Shown: positions 1 to 5,075 of the stretch, piece after piece
Layout: each line of letters begins with the position of its first letter
Position numbering within the stretch: the first letter of the stretch is position 1
NCBI GenBank assembly: GCA_003242675.1
Contig: QGVE01000143.1
Coordinates: forward strand, 1 to 6,467
Direction of reading: 5' to 3'
Length of the DNA: 6,467 nucleotides
Source: Bacillota bacterium
GTDB taxonomy: Bacteria; Bacillota_E; Symbiobacteriia; Symbiobacteriales; Symbiobacteriaceae
Program-made: the position numbers and the translations under genes
The notes under the pieces: generated by a model
Database searches by the model: none
Seen by the model: the letters and a program-made list of their open reading frames with translations, nothing else
What the model was told of the DNA's origin: nothing

Positions 1-1
1 C

Positions 2-226
2 GGGCAGCACCTGACCCGGCTGATCCAGCGGGCGCGGGCGCGCCACATCCTGCTCTCTTACAACAATGAGGGAATCATCCCCGACGAGGTGATCCGGTCC
101 GCGCTGGAGCAGCGGGGACCGGTCGAGGTGTTCGAGCAAAGGTACGCGATCTTCGGCAACGGCGCGGGGCGTTCGGGCCGCCGTCCGATCATCGAGCGGC
201 TGTTTTATTGCCGGGTGGTACGATAA
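2..226 (+). CDS. D12-class N6-adenine DNA methyltransferase, C-terminal fragment (5' end outside window)
   Basis: Reading from base 2, an open frame gives 74 residues and stops with TAA at 224-226; the N-terminus lies upstream of the window. The segment HILLSYNNEGIIPDEVI (visible residues 15-31) matches the conserved SYNNEG block near the C-terminus of D12-class (Dam/DpnM-like) DNA adenine methyltransferases, and the ending RRPIIERLFYCRVV resembles their usual final strand with an E-R-L-Y/F pattern. Such enzymes transfer a methyl group from S-adenosylmethionine to N6 of adenine in DNA. The SAM-binding FxGxG and catalytic DPPY motifs would be upstream and cannot be checked, so activity, target site and any partner restriction enzyme are unknown. 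There is no restriction gene downstream, so it is either an orphan or its partner lies upstream. The identification rests on this short tail only. Confidence 0.72.
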   Translation, partial: GQHLTRLIQRARARHILLSYNNEGIIPDEVIRSALEQRGPVEVFEQRYAIFGNGAGRSGRRPIIERLFYCRVVR

Positions 227-262
227 TACAACCTTAGAAGGACCACGGAGTTGCATGTGGAA

Positions 263-297
263 TTCCTCCTTCATCCCGACCCAGGATGAAGGAGGAA
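263..297 (+). promoter_or_regulatory. Perfect 14-bp inverted repeat overlapping the ribosome binding site of the SLH-3D gene
   Basis: TTCCTCCTTCATCC (263-276) and GGATGAAGGAGGAA (284-297) are exact reverse complements separated by a 7-nt loop (277-283). The 3' arm contains the whole ribosome binding site AAGGAGG (289-295), which sits 5 nt before the ATG at 301, and the 5' arm carries its complement CCTCCTT. In RNA the binding site would be fully base-paired. No U-tract follows, so it does not look like an intrinsic terminator. A translational switch or a protein-binding DNA palindrome are the likely readings; the role is inferred, but the symmetry is seen directly. Confidence 0.7.
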
Positions 298-300
298 GCC

Positions 301-1500
301 ATGTCAAGGAAGTGGATGACCGCCGTCGCGACGGCCCTGGTGCTCATGACCGGCAGCGCGGCGCCCGCCAGCGCCGGCGAACCGGAGAACCCGGCGCCCG
401 TCGTCGATTCGGCCTCGCCGTCCGACTTGCCGCAGCCTCCCTCGTCCCTGGCGGAGGGCGCCGAGCCGCAGACGCCGGCCGAGGAGCCGGCGGCAACGGA
501 TGCCGAATCCGACACGGCTGCGGAGCTCGACGCGACCTCGCCGGCGGAGGCCGGAGCGGACCCCGAACCGGGCCTCGAACCGGGTCTCGAACCGGCACAG
601 GACCAGTCCCTGTTCGTGGATCTCCCGGCGGAGCACTGGGCGTATCCTGCTGTGGAGCGGCTGGTCGGGGCGGGCGTGATCCACGGGGATCCGCAGGGCC
701 GCTTCCGCCCTGACGCGCCGATCTCCCGCGGGGAGTTCGTGAAGATGCTGCTCGCGGCGCGCCGGCTGGACCCGGCCGGGAAGTGCGACGGCCTGTTTGT
801 CGACGCACAGTGCTGGACCTGGTACGCGCCTTACGTGGAACTGGCCTATCGGCTGGCGATCCTGGACCCCAAGACCGACATGCTGGACGGCCAGCCCGAC
901 TACTTCGATCCGGAAGGGGCCGTCACCCGGCAGGAGATCGCGAGCGCGCTCATGCGCGCCACCGGAAAGCGGTGGGCGGCCGAGACCCTGCCCTGGCAGG
1001 AGGCGAGCCGGATCCTCGGGCAGTACCGCGACGCCGCGGACGTGTCCGCCGCGCACCGCAAGAGCATGGCCCTGGCCATCGCCGAGGGGCTGATGCGCGG
1101 CTTTGACGACGGCACCCTGCGGCCGTGGCACCCGGCGACCCGGGCCGAGGCCGCCGTCCTGATCAGCCGGGTTCTTCTGGATCCGGCCGGCCTGCAGACG
1201 ACCGTGCAGGACGGCCACGCGCTCGTGTTCGTCGCCATGCGAGAGATGAAGGCGACGATGTACTCGGCGGGCGAGCCCGGCGTGGGCACGCGGACCGCGA
1301 CCGGCGTCACGGTGCGCAAGGGCGCGGCGGCGGTGGACCCTAGCGTCATCCCCCTGGGCACCTTGCTCTTCGTCGAGGGCTACGGCTACGCGGTCGCGCT
1401 GGATACCGGCGGGGCGGTCAAGGGCAACGTCATCGATCTGTACGGCGACCAGCCGCACCTCTTCGGCGTCCAGACCCGCCGGGTCTGGGTGCTTCCCTAG
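301..1500 (+). CDS. Exported SLH-domain protein with C-terminal 3D (MltA-like) domain, probable cell-wall lytic enzyme
   Basis: The 399-residue product begins with a signal peptide (basic SRKW, hydrophobic core, likely cleavage after Ala-Ser-Ala at 23-25). A Pro/Ala/Glu-rich acidic linker (about 26-100) ends in an EPGLEPGLEP repeat. Three SLH repeats follow, at about 104-157, 166-222 and 242-292, with the usual FxD...HWA and GxFRPDxPxxRxE patterns; SLH triplets bind pyruvylated secondary wall polymer. The end (about 308-399) is a 3D domain: VDPSVIPLGT, a GYG turn, DTGGAVKGN and VIDLY. Its three aspartates, D346, D368 and D379, are spaced 22 and 11 apart as expected for the family, in which they form the active site of MltA-like lytic transglycosylases. 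The protein is therefore probably a surface-bound peptidoglycan-cleaving enzyme. An in-frame ATG at 286 also exists, but AAGGAGG at 289-295 is placed 5 nt before ATG 301, which favours 301. The substrate and biological role are inferred. Confidence 0.88.
   Translation: MSRKWMTAVATALVLMTGSAAPASAGEPENPAPVVDSASPSDLPQPPSSLAEGAEPQTPAEEPAATDAESDTAAELDATSPAEAGADPEPGLEPGLEPAQDQSLFVDLPAEHWAYPAVERLVGAGVIHGDPQGRFRPDAPISRGEFVKMLLAARRLDPAGKCDGLFVDAQCWTWYAPYVELAYRLAILDPKTDMLDGQPDYFDPEGAVTRQEIASALMRATGKRWAAETLPWQEASRILGQYRDAADVSAAHRKSMALAIAEGLMRGFDDGTLRPWHPATRAEAAVLISRVLLDPAGLQTTVQDGHALVFVAMREMKATMYSAGEPGVGTRTATGVTVRKGAAAVDPSVIPLGTLLFVEGYGYAVALDTGGAVKGNVIDLYGDQPHLFGVQTRRVWVLP
565..596 (+). repeat. 12-nt tandem repeat (about 2.7 copies) in the linker of the SLH-3D gene
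   Basis: The unit GAACCGGGCCTC (565-576) is followed by GAACCGGGTCTC (577-588), with one difference, and a partial GAACCGGC (589-596). It is in frame and encodes the EPGLEPGLEP part of the linker between the signal peptide and the first SLH repeat. Being a multiple of three, it could change linker length by slippage without a frameshift. Confidence 0.8.
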
Positions 1501-1512
1501 CGGCAAGAAAAG

Positions 1513-1532
1513 GAGCGGCCGCGCGGCCGCTC
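1513..1532. terminator. 20-nt perfect palindrome after the SLH-3D gene, possible terminator
   Basis: A self-complementary stretch made of GAGCGGCCGC and its reverse complement starts 13 nt after the TAG of the SLH-3D gene. As a hairpin it gives an 8-bp GC-rich stem with a GCGC loop. On the plus strand it is followed by purines and has no U-tract, so it is a poor intrinsic terminator for the gene before it. On the minus strand it is followed by CTTTTCTTG, a fair U-rich tail, so it could stop antisense transcripts. Its role on the plus strand might be mRNA 3'-end protection. Confidence 0.4.
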
Positions 1533-1568
1533 GGAGAGGAGAAGTGGGAGAGGAAACGGAACGGAGAA

Positions 1569-1615
1569 AGAGCCCATCCTGTGGGGTGATGACCGCTCAA
1601 CTCGGGATCGGCTCT
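1569..1615 (+). other. Long stem-loop in the spacer before rsmD
   Basis: Bases 1569-1581 (AGAGCCCATCCTG) pair with 1603-1615 (CGGGATCGGCTCT) over 13 positions with a single C-C mismatch and one U-G wobble, enclosing a 21-nt loop that contains a small GGT-GATG-ACC stem. No U-tract follows. It lies 87 nt before the rsmD start, in a spacer with no gene I can support. It does not match a T-box or any riboswitch I recognise. Whether it is transcribed or functional is not known. Confidence 0.4.
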
Positions 1616-1702
1616 CACTGGTCATTAGCATGCCCACCGCGGGCGCAGCTATACAGGATGGTCGGGCCGATTTCCGGGAAGAACAGCGAAAGGTGAGTCG
1701 CC

Positions 1703-2281
1703 GTGCGTGTAATCACAGGGTCGGCGAAGGGCCGGCCGCTGAAGACGGTGAAGAACCGCGCCGTCCGGCCCACCAGTGACCGGGTGAAGGAGTCGCTGTT
1801 CAACATCATCGGGCCGCGCGTCGTGGATGCCGACTTCCTGGACCTGTTCGCCGGATCGGGCAGTGTGGGCATCGAGGCCCTGAGCCGCGGCGCCCGCACC
1901 TGCGTCTTCGTCGAGCTGCAGACGGCCCACCTGAAGGTGGTCGCGGAAAACCTGAAGACGACGGGGCTGGCGGAGCGCGCCGAGCTGATCCGGCGCGACG
2001 CCCGCGCGGCGCTGGCCGATCTGGGCGCGCGCGGGCGCCGGTTCGACTTCATCTTCGTCGATCCGCCCTACGGACAGGGCCTGATTCCGGCCGTGCTCGA
2101 CCTGATCGACGCCCACGGTGTGCTGGCGGAGGGCGGCTGGGTGATCTGCGAGCATCACGCCAAGGACCCCGTTCCCGACGCAGCAGGAGGTCTTGTTCGG
2201 TTCAGGGAAGTAGTGTTTGGTGAGACCGTCTTATCCATCTATCGGGCTCACGCCCGAGATGTCGGGGGGCAGAATTCGTGA
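1703..2281 (+). CDS. rsmD: 16S rRNA (guanine(966)-N2)-methyltransferase RsmD
   Basis: The 192-residue protein has the usual RsmD length and motifs: the N-terminal RVITGSAKGRPL block (2-13), RPTSDRVKESLFNI (22-35), SAM-binding motif I DLFAGSGSVGIEALSRGA (47-64), acidic E71 that would hold the SAM ribose, and the catalytic DPPY at 120-123. RsmD uses SAM to methylate N2 of G966 (E. coli numbering) in 16S rRNA, near the P site, acting on assembled small-subunit particles. The start is GTG at 1703, with AAAGGTGA at 1689-1696 spaced 6 nt away. The stop overlaps the coaD start by 4 nt (GTGA), implying translational coupling. The rsmD-coaD pair is a classic Firmicutes arrangement (ylbH-ylbI in B. subtilis). 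I saw no convincing promoter right upstream. Confidence 0.95.
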   Translation: MRVITGSAKGRPLKTVKNRAVRPTSDRVKESLFNIIGPRVVDADFLDLFAGSGSVGIEALSRGARTCVFVELQTAHLKVVAENLKTTGLAERAELIRRDARAALADLGARGRRFDFIFVDPPYGQGLIPAVLDLIDAHGVLAEGGWVICEHHAKDPVPDAAGGLVRFREVVFGETVLSIYRAHARDVGGQNS

Positions 2282-2766
2282 TCAAGGCAGTCTGTCCCGG
2301 GAGCTTCGATCCCGTGACGCTGGGCCATCTTGACATCATCGAACGCGCCGCCCGCACGTTTGACGAGGTCGTCGTCGCCGTGCTGACCAACCCGCGCAAG
2401 GAGCCGCTCTTCACGGTGGAGGAGCGGGTGGAGATGTTGAAGGAGGCCACCAAGCACATCCCCAACGTCTCGGTGGCGGCTGCAAACGGCCTGCTCGTGG
2501 ACTTCGCCCGTGCGCAGGGCTGCAAGGTCATCGTGAAGGGGCTCCGGCCGATCCAGGACTTCGAGTACGAATGGCAGATGGGGGCCGTGAACCGGCAGCT
2601 CGACCCGGATATCGAGACGTGTTTCTTCATGAGCCGGATCGAGTACGCCCACCTCTCGTCGAGCATCGTGCGGGAGCTGGCGTACTTCGGCTGCCCGACG
2701 GACGGACTGGTGCCGCCGTCCACGGCGAAGCGACTCAGGGAAAAATTCGCCAATCGACAGCGCTGA
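2278..2766 (+). CDS. coaD: Phosphopantetheine adenylyltransferase CoaD
   Basis: The 162-residue product is full length for bacterial PPAT, a cytoplasmic hexameric enzyme that joins ATP and 4'-phosphopantetheine to give dephospho-CoA and pyrophosphate, the penultimate step of coenzyme A synthesis. Visible signatures are PGSFDPVTLGH at 7-17, including the nucleotidyltransferase TxGH motif (14-17), the conserved K/R site GLR at 88-90, DFEYEWQM at 94-101, and the SSSIVRE motif at 127-133 that corresponds to ISSTxxR. The start is GTG at 2278, inside the rsmD stop, with a GGGGGG ribosome binding site at 2264-2269 spaced 8 nt. The TGA is followed after 18 nt by the next gene. No key residue is missing, and I am confident in the function. 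Confidence 0.96.
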   Translation: MIKAVCPGSFDPVTLGHLDIIERAARTFDEVVVAVLTNPRKEPLFTVEERVEMLKEATKHIPNVSVAAANGLLVDFARAQGCKVIVKGLRPIQDFEYEWQMGAVNRQLDPDIETCFFMSRIEYAHLSSSIVRELAYFGCPTDGLVPPSTAKRLREKFANRQR

Positions 2767-2784
2767 CGCCGGGAGGGTTGCGCC

Positions 2785-3252
2785 GTGGAGATCATGGCTC
2801 TGATCGACCGCCTGGAAGAGCTGGTTCAGCAAGCGACCCGGGTACCGCTCACCGGCAAGATCCTGCTGGACCCGGATGAGATCCTGGCCATCGTGGACGA
2901 GATGCGCGAGGTCGTGCCGCAGGAGATCCGGGAGGCCAACCGCGTCGCGCGCGATCGGGAGACGATCCTCGCGGAGGCGCGGGAGCAGGCGGAGGAGATC
3001 CTGCGGGAGGCACGGGCGCTGGCGGCGCAGCTGACCAGCGAGGCTGCGGTCACCAAGGAGGCGCAGTCGCAGGCCGACGCGCTGATCGATCAGGCCAAGC
3101 GGGTGGCGCGGGAGATCCGGCAGAACGCGCTGGAGTGGGCGGACGAGCTGTTTGCACGGGCGCAGCCGGAGCTCGAGCGCATCGCCGCCGACACCCAGCG
3201 GGCCGTCGCCGCCCTGCGCAAGGCCCGGGAGGAGCTGCAGAACCAGCTCTAG
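2785..3252 (+). CDS. Coiled-coil protein of the coaD-linked, V-type ATPase subunit-like family
   Basis: This is a 155-residue, highly charged, soluble protein with no signal peptide or membrane segment. The N-terminal part (about 6-50) holds the most distinctive block, RVPLTGKILLDPDEILAIVDEMR (visible from residue 19), and residues about 45-155 form one long helix rich in Ala, Glu, Arg and Gln, probably a coiled coil. Proteins of this type are commonly found next to coaD in Clostridia-like genomes and are often auto-annotated as ATPase or ATP synthase subunit B/H-like, because of the coiled coil rather than proven function. It has no nucleotide-binding motif, so it is unlikely to be an ATPase itself. 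The start is GTG at 2785 with GGGAGGG at 2771-2777, 7 nt away; ATG at 2794 is too far. A scaffold or stator-like role is only a guess. Confidence 0.85.
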   Translation: MEIMALIDRLEELVQQATRVPLTGKILLDPDEILAIVDEMREVVPQEIREANRVARDRETILAEAREQAEEILREARALAAQLTSEAAVTKEAQSQADALIDQAKRVAREIRQNALEWADELFARAQPELERIAADTQRAVAALRKAREELQNQL

Positions 3253-3271
3253 CGGGCGAGGGGGGAGCCCT

Positions 3272-4300
3272 TTGCGGGCGGTCGTCCAGTGGTTTCGCGG
3301 GCTCGACGCGTGGGTTCGACGGCTGTTCGTGCTGTCGAGCCTCATCGCTGTTCTGGGCGCGATTTTGTTCTGCACGCCCACCCCGTACTACATCACGGCA
3401 CCCGGCGCCGCCATCGACACCAGCCGGCTGGTGACGGTGGCGAATGGCGACGTGCACCGGGGCCATCTGTATTTGCTGGTGGTCAACACACAGCCCGCCA
3501 ACCTGTTCTGGTACCTGTATGCCCAGGTGGACAAGCGCGCCGTGCTGCTGACGAAAGAACAGTACCTGGGCCGCTTTGAGAGCTACGCCGAGTACCTGGA
3601 CTGGAACCGGCAGCTCATGGAAAACAGCCAGCGCACCGCCCGGGCTGTGGCCTTCCAGCTGTTGGGCTTCGGCGAGGGGGTGCGCTCTGTGGGGGCGCGC
3701 ATCGTGGGCGTGCTGGCCGACAGCCCGGCCCGCGGGATCCTGCACGCCGGCGATGTCATCGTCGCCGTGGAGGGCCAGCCGGTGACGGGCACCGGCTCGC
3801 TGCGCAGCCTCCTGGCGGGCATCCCCGGCGGGACGGAGGTCCGGGTAGGCCTCGTGCGCGCGGGCGAGGAGCTGACGCTGGCGGTGCCGACGCGGGCGTC
3901 GCAGGAGGCCGGGCGGGAGGGCTCGGCCGTGTTCGGCATCACCGTCCAGGACGAGCTGGACTTCGACGACGACGCGGTGCCCGTCGAGATCCGCTCCGGC
4001 TCGATCTTCGGGCCCTCCGCGGGCCTGATGTTCACCCTGCAGATCATCGACCAGCTGACCCCGGGCGGCCTCACGGACCTGGTCGTGGCCGGCACCGGCA
4101 CCATCGAGCCGGACGGCCGCGTGGGCCCCATCGGCGGGGTGCAGCAGAAGGTGTACACGGCCGAGGCGGCCGGCGTGGACCTGATGTTCGTTCCCCGGAG
4201 CAACTACGAGGAGGCGGCGGCGGTGGCGACCCGGGTGCAGGTGGTGCCGGTCGACCACGTGCGCGACGCGCTGGAGTGGCTCCGGGCGTCGGGCGGATAG
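3272..4300 (+). CDS. ylbL: YlbL/SepM-family membrane-anchored PDZ-Lon serine protease
   Basis: Starting at TTG 3272, the product has 342 residues, the normal size for the family. A short basic N-terminus (VRR at 15-17) is followed by one membrane segment (about 18-35), then an extracellular region, a PDZ domain (about 140-205, with the SPARGILHAGDVIVAVEGQPV core) and a C-terminal Lon-type protease domain (about 225-340). The catalytic dyad is visible as Ser249 in GPSAGL and Lys293 in GGVQQK. Family members are anchored in the membrane with the protease outside and cleave secreted or membrane substrates: SepM processes competence peptide in streptococci, and YlbL of B. subtilis has been linked to recovery of division after DNA damage. 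The frame is open further upstream into the previous gene, but the GAGGGGGGAG at 3258-3267 just before TTG 3272, 19 nt after the previous stop, supports this start. The exact start is less certain than the identity. Confidence 0.92.
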   Translation: MRAVVQWFRGLDAWVRRLFVLSSLIAVLGAILFCTPTPYYITAPGAAIDTSRLVTVANGDVHRGHLYLLVVNTQPANLFWYLYAQVDKRAVLLTKEQYLGRFESYAEYLDWNRQLMENSQRTARAVAFQLLGFGEGVRSVGARIVGVLADSPARGILHAGDVIVAVEGQPVTGTGSLRSLLAGIPGGTEVRVGLVRAGEELTLAVPTRASQEAGREGSAVFGITVQDELDFDDDAVPVEIRSGSIFGPSAGLMFTLQIIDQLTPGGLTDLVVAGTGTIEPDGRVGPIGGVQQKVYTAEAAGVDLMFVPRSNYEEAAAVATRVQVVPVDHVRDALEWLRASGG

Positions 4301-4335
4301 TCTGCCGCCGGTTTGCGGAGAGTAAGCGGTGTGGA

Positions 4336-4349
4336 GGAGGGCGCCCTCC
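4336..4349. other. 14-nt palindrome just upstream of the yceD promoter
   Basis: GGAGGGCGCCCTCC is a perfect palindrome ending 14 bp before the -35 hexamer of the yceD-rpmF promoter and starting 36 bp after the ylbL stop. It can also pair as TGGAGG (4332-4337) with CCTCCA (4345-4350) around a 7-nt loop. No U-tract follows, so it is a weak candidate terminator for ylbL; an operator or activator site is the alternative. Its function is inferred from position only. Confidence 0.35.
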
Positions 4350-4363
4350 AGGATTCACAGTCG

Positions 4364-4393
4364 TTGACAAGGAAAGGTGTGCGTCGATATAAT
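4364..4393 (+). promoter_or_regulatory. Perfect-consensus sigma-A promoter for yceD-rpmF
   Basis: TTGACA (4364-4369) and TATAAT (4388-4393) both match the vegetative consensus in all six positions, separated by 18 bp. Transcription would start near 4400, giving a leader of about 50 nt before the yceD GTG at 4450. Such a match is striking in this GC-rich sequence and fits high-level expression of a ribosomal protein unit, making yceD-rpmF independent of the ylbL operon. Confidence 0.9.
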
Positions 4394-4402
4394 ACAGCTT
4401 GT

Positions 4403-4429
4403 GCCTGCGCCGTACGCCCGGGCGCAGGC
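4403..4429 (+). promoter_or_regulatory. Leader hairpin at the 5' end of the yceD-rpmF mRNA
   Basis: GCCTGCGCC (4403-4411) pairs perfectly with GGCGCAGGC (4421-4429) around a 9-nt loop. The 9-bp GC-rich stem starts within a few bases of the predicted transcription start and ends 7 nt before the yceD ribosome binding site GGGGTGAT (4437-4444). It has no U-tract. It may stabilise the 5' end of the mRNA or bind a regulator such as L32; this is inference. Confidence 0.5.
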
Positions 4430-4449
4430 CGCGATTGGGGTGATGTCCC

Positions 4450-5004
4450 GTGCGCATCGATGTGGCGGATATCAAACACGAGGTCGGCAGCTACAAGGTC
4501 ACCGACCTGGCGATCACCCTGGAGCCGGTCGAGCTCGGTGGAGCGGAGGTCGGGTTCGGCCGTCCGTTCACCGGCACGGCGAAGATCTGGAACCTGGGCG
4601 ACCGCCTGCTGGTGCAGGCGGAACTGCAGGGCGAGGCCCGGCTGACCTGCAGCCGATGCCTTTGCGAGTACACCCATCCGCTGTCCGTGAGCTTTGAAGC
4701 GGAGTTCGTCGAGCGGGAGCCCGGCGCGGACGAGCCGGTGGTCGAGGACGAGGAGGAGTCCGACAAGGACGTCTCCTTCTACAGCGATGATGTGGTGGAC
4801 ATGACGGAGGTGGCGCGCGACAACATCCTGCTCGCGCTGCCGATGAAGCCGCTCTGCAGCGAGTTCTGCAAGGGGCTCTGCCCCCGGTGCGGCAAGGACC
4901 TCAATGAGGGGCCGTGCGGCTGTGACGGGGGCGTCGAGGAGAGCGTCGATCCCCGGCTGGCGGTGCTGAGAGACCTGCTCCGTAAGCCGGATGCCAATTC
5001 CTAA
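4450..5004 (+). CDS. yceD: YceD family protein (DUF177), 23S rRNA accumulation / 50S-associated
   Basis: The 184-residue protein has the DUF177/YceD layout: a beta-rich N-terminal half, the CSRCLCEY block (67-74), a very acidic central loop (about 88-107), and a conserved cysteine-rich stretch FCKGLCPRCGKDL (139-151) followed by CGC (156-158) and the typical DPRLAVLRDLL tail (167-177). The cysteines at 67, 70, 72, 136, 140, 144, 147, 156 and 158 could bind zinc, as often suggested for the Gram-positive members, although this is not shown here. YceD is nearly always encoded just before rpmF, and in E. coli and plants its relatives are needed for normal 23S rRNA accumulation. The start is GTG at 4450 with GGGGTGAT (4437-4444) spaced 5 nt, behind the perfect promoter at 4364-4393. 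It corresponds to ylbN in B. subtilis. Confidence 0.93.
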   Translation: MRIDVADIKHEVGSYKVTDLAITLEPVELGGAEVGFGRPFTGTAKIWNLGDRLLVQAELQGEARLTCSRCLCEYTHPLSVSFEAEFVEREPGADEPVVEDEEESDKDVSFYSDDVVDMTEVARDNILLALPMKPLCSEFCKGLCPRCGKDLNEGPCGCDGGVEESVDPRLAVLRDLLRKPDANS

Positions 5005-5013
5005 TCTATTCCC

Positions 5014-5053
5014 CCCGGGACCGGGTCTCGGGTCCGTCATCTGCGATGACGGA
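5014..5053 (+). promoter_or_regulatory. Two abutting stem-loops between yceD and rpmF
   Basis: CCCGGGAC (5014-5021) pairs with GTCTCGGG (5025-5032), 8 bp with one G-U and a CGG triloop. The very next base begins a second stem, TCCGTCAT (5033-5040) with ATGACGGA (5046-5053), 8 bp with a CTGCG loop. The two hairpins touch and would stack, and the rpmF ribosome binding site begins about 5 nt later. A competing stem GGACC (5018-5022) with GGTCC (5031-5035) would break both. Candidate roles are mRNA processing, stabilisation or autoregulation by L32; none is shown. Confidence 0.5.
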
Positions 5054-5075
5054 GAGGAAAGGGGTGTTATTCAGC

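Noticed and set aside
199..227. Possible promoter for the SLH-3D gene (GATAAT at 222-227)
   Set aside because: The -10 matches five of six but no -35-like hexamer is found 15-19 bp upstream, so it cannot be claimed.
286..300. Earlier ATG start for the SLH-3D gene
   Set aside because: The ribosome binding site AAGGAGG lies after this ATG and is correctly placed for ATG 301; the extra residues would put acidic residues before the signal peptide.
304..1506. 400-residue open frame antisense to the SLH-3D gene
   Set aside because: It mirrors a gene with clear domains, its translation is Arg/Gly/Ala-rich without motifs, and long antisense frames are expected in GC-rich DNA.
1625..1655. Possible promoter for rsmD (TTAGCA and TATACA)
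   Set aside because: Both hexamers are poor and the spacer is 19 bp.
1533..1702. tRNA, T-box or known riboswitch in the spacer before rsmD
   Set aside because: No GTTCRANNC loop, cloverleaf, T-box TGGNACCGCG-like sequence or terminator U-tract was found.
2248..3381. 377-residue antisense frame across coaD and the coiled-coil gene
   Set aside because: It spans two well-supported plus-strand genes and shows no recognisable domain or ribosome binding site.
3050..4258. 402-residue antisense frame over ylbL
   Set aside because: Composition is His/Arg/Ala-rich and motif-free, as expected from the complement of a GC-rich gene with clear PDZ and Lon motifs.
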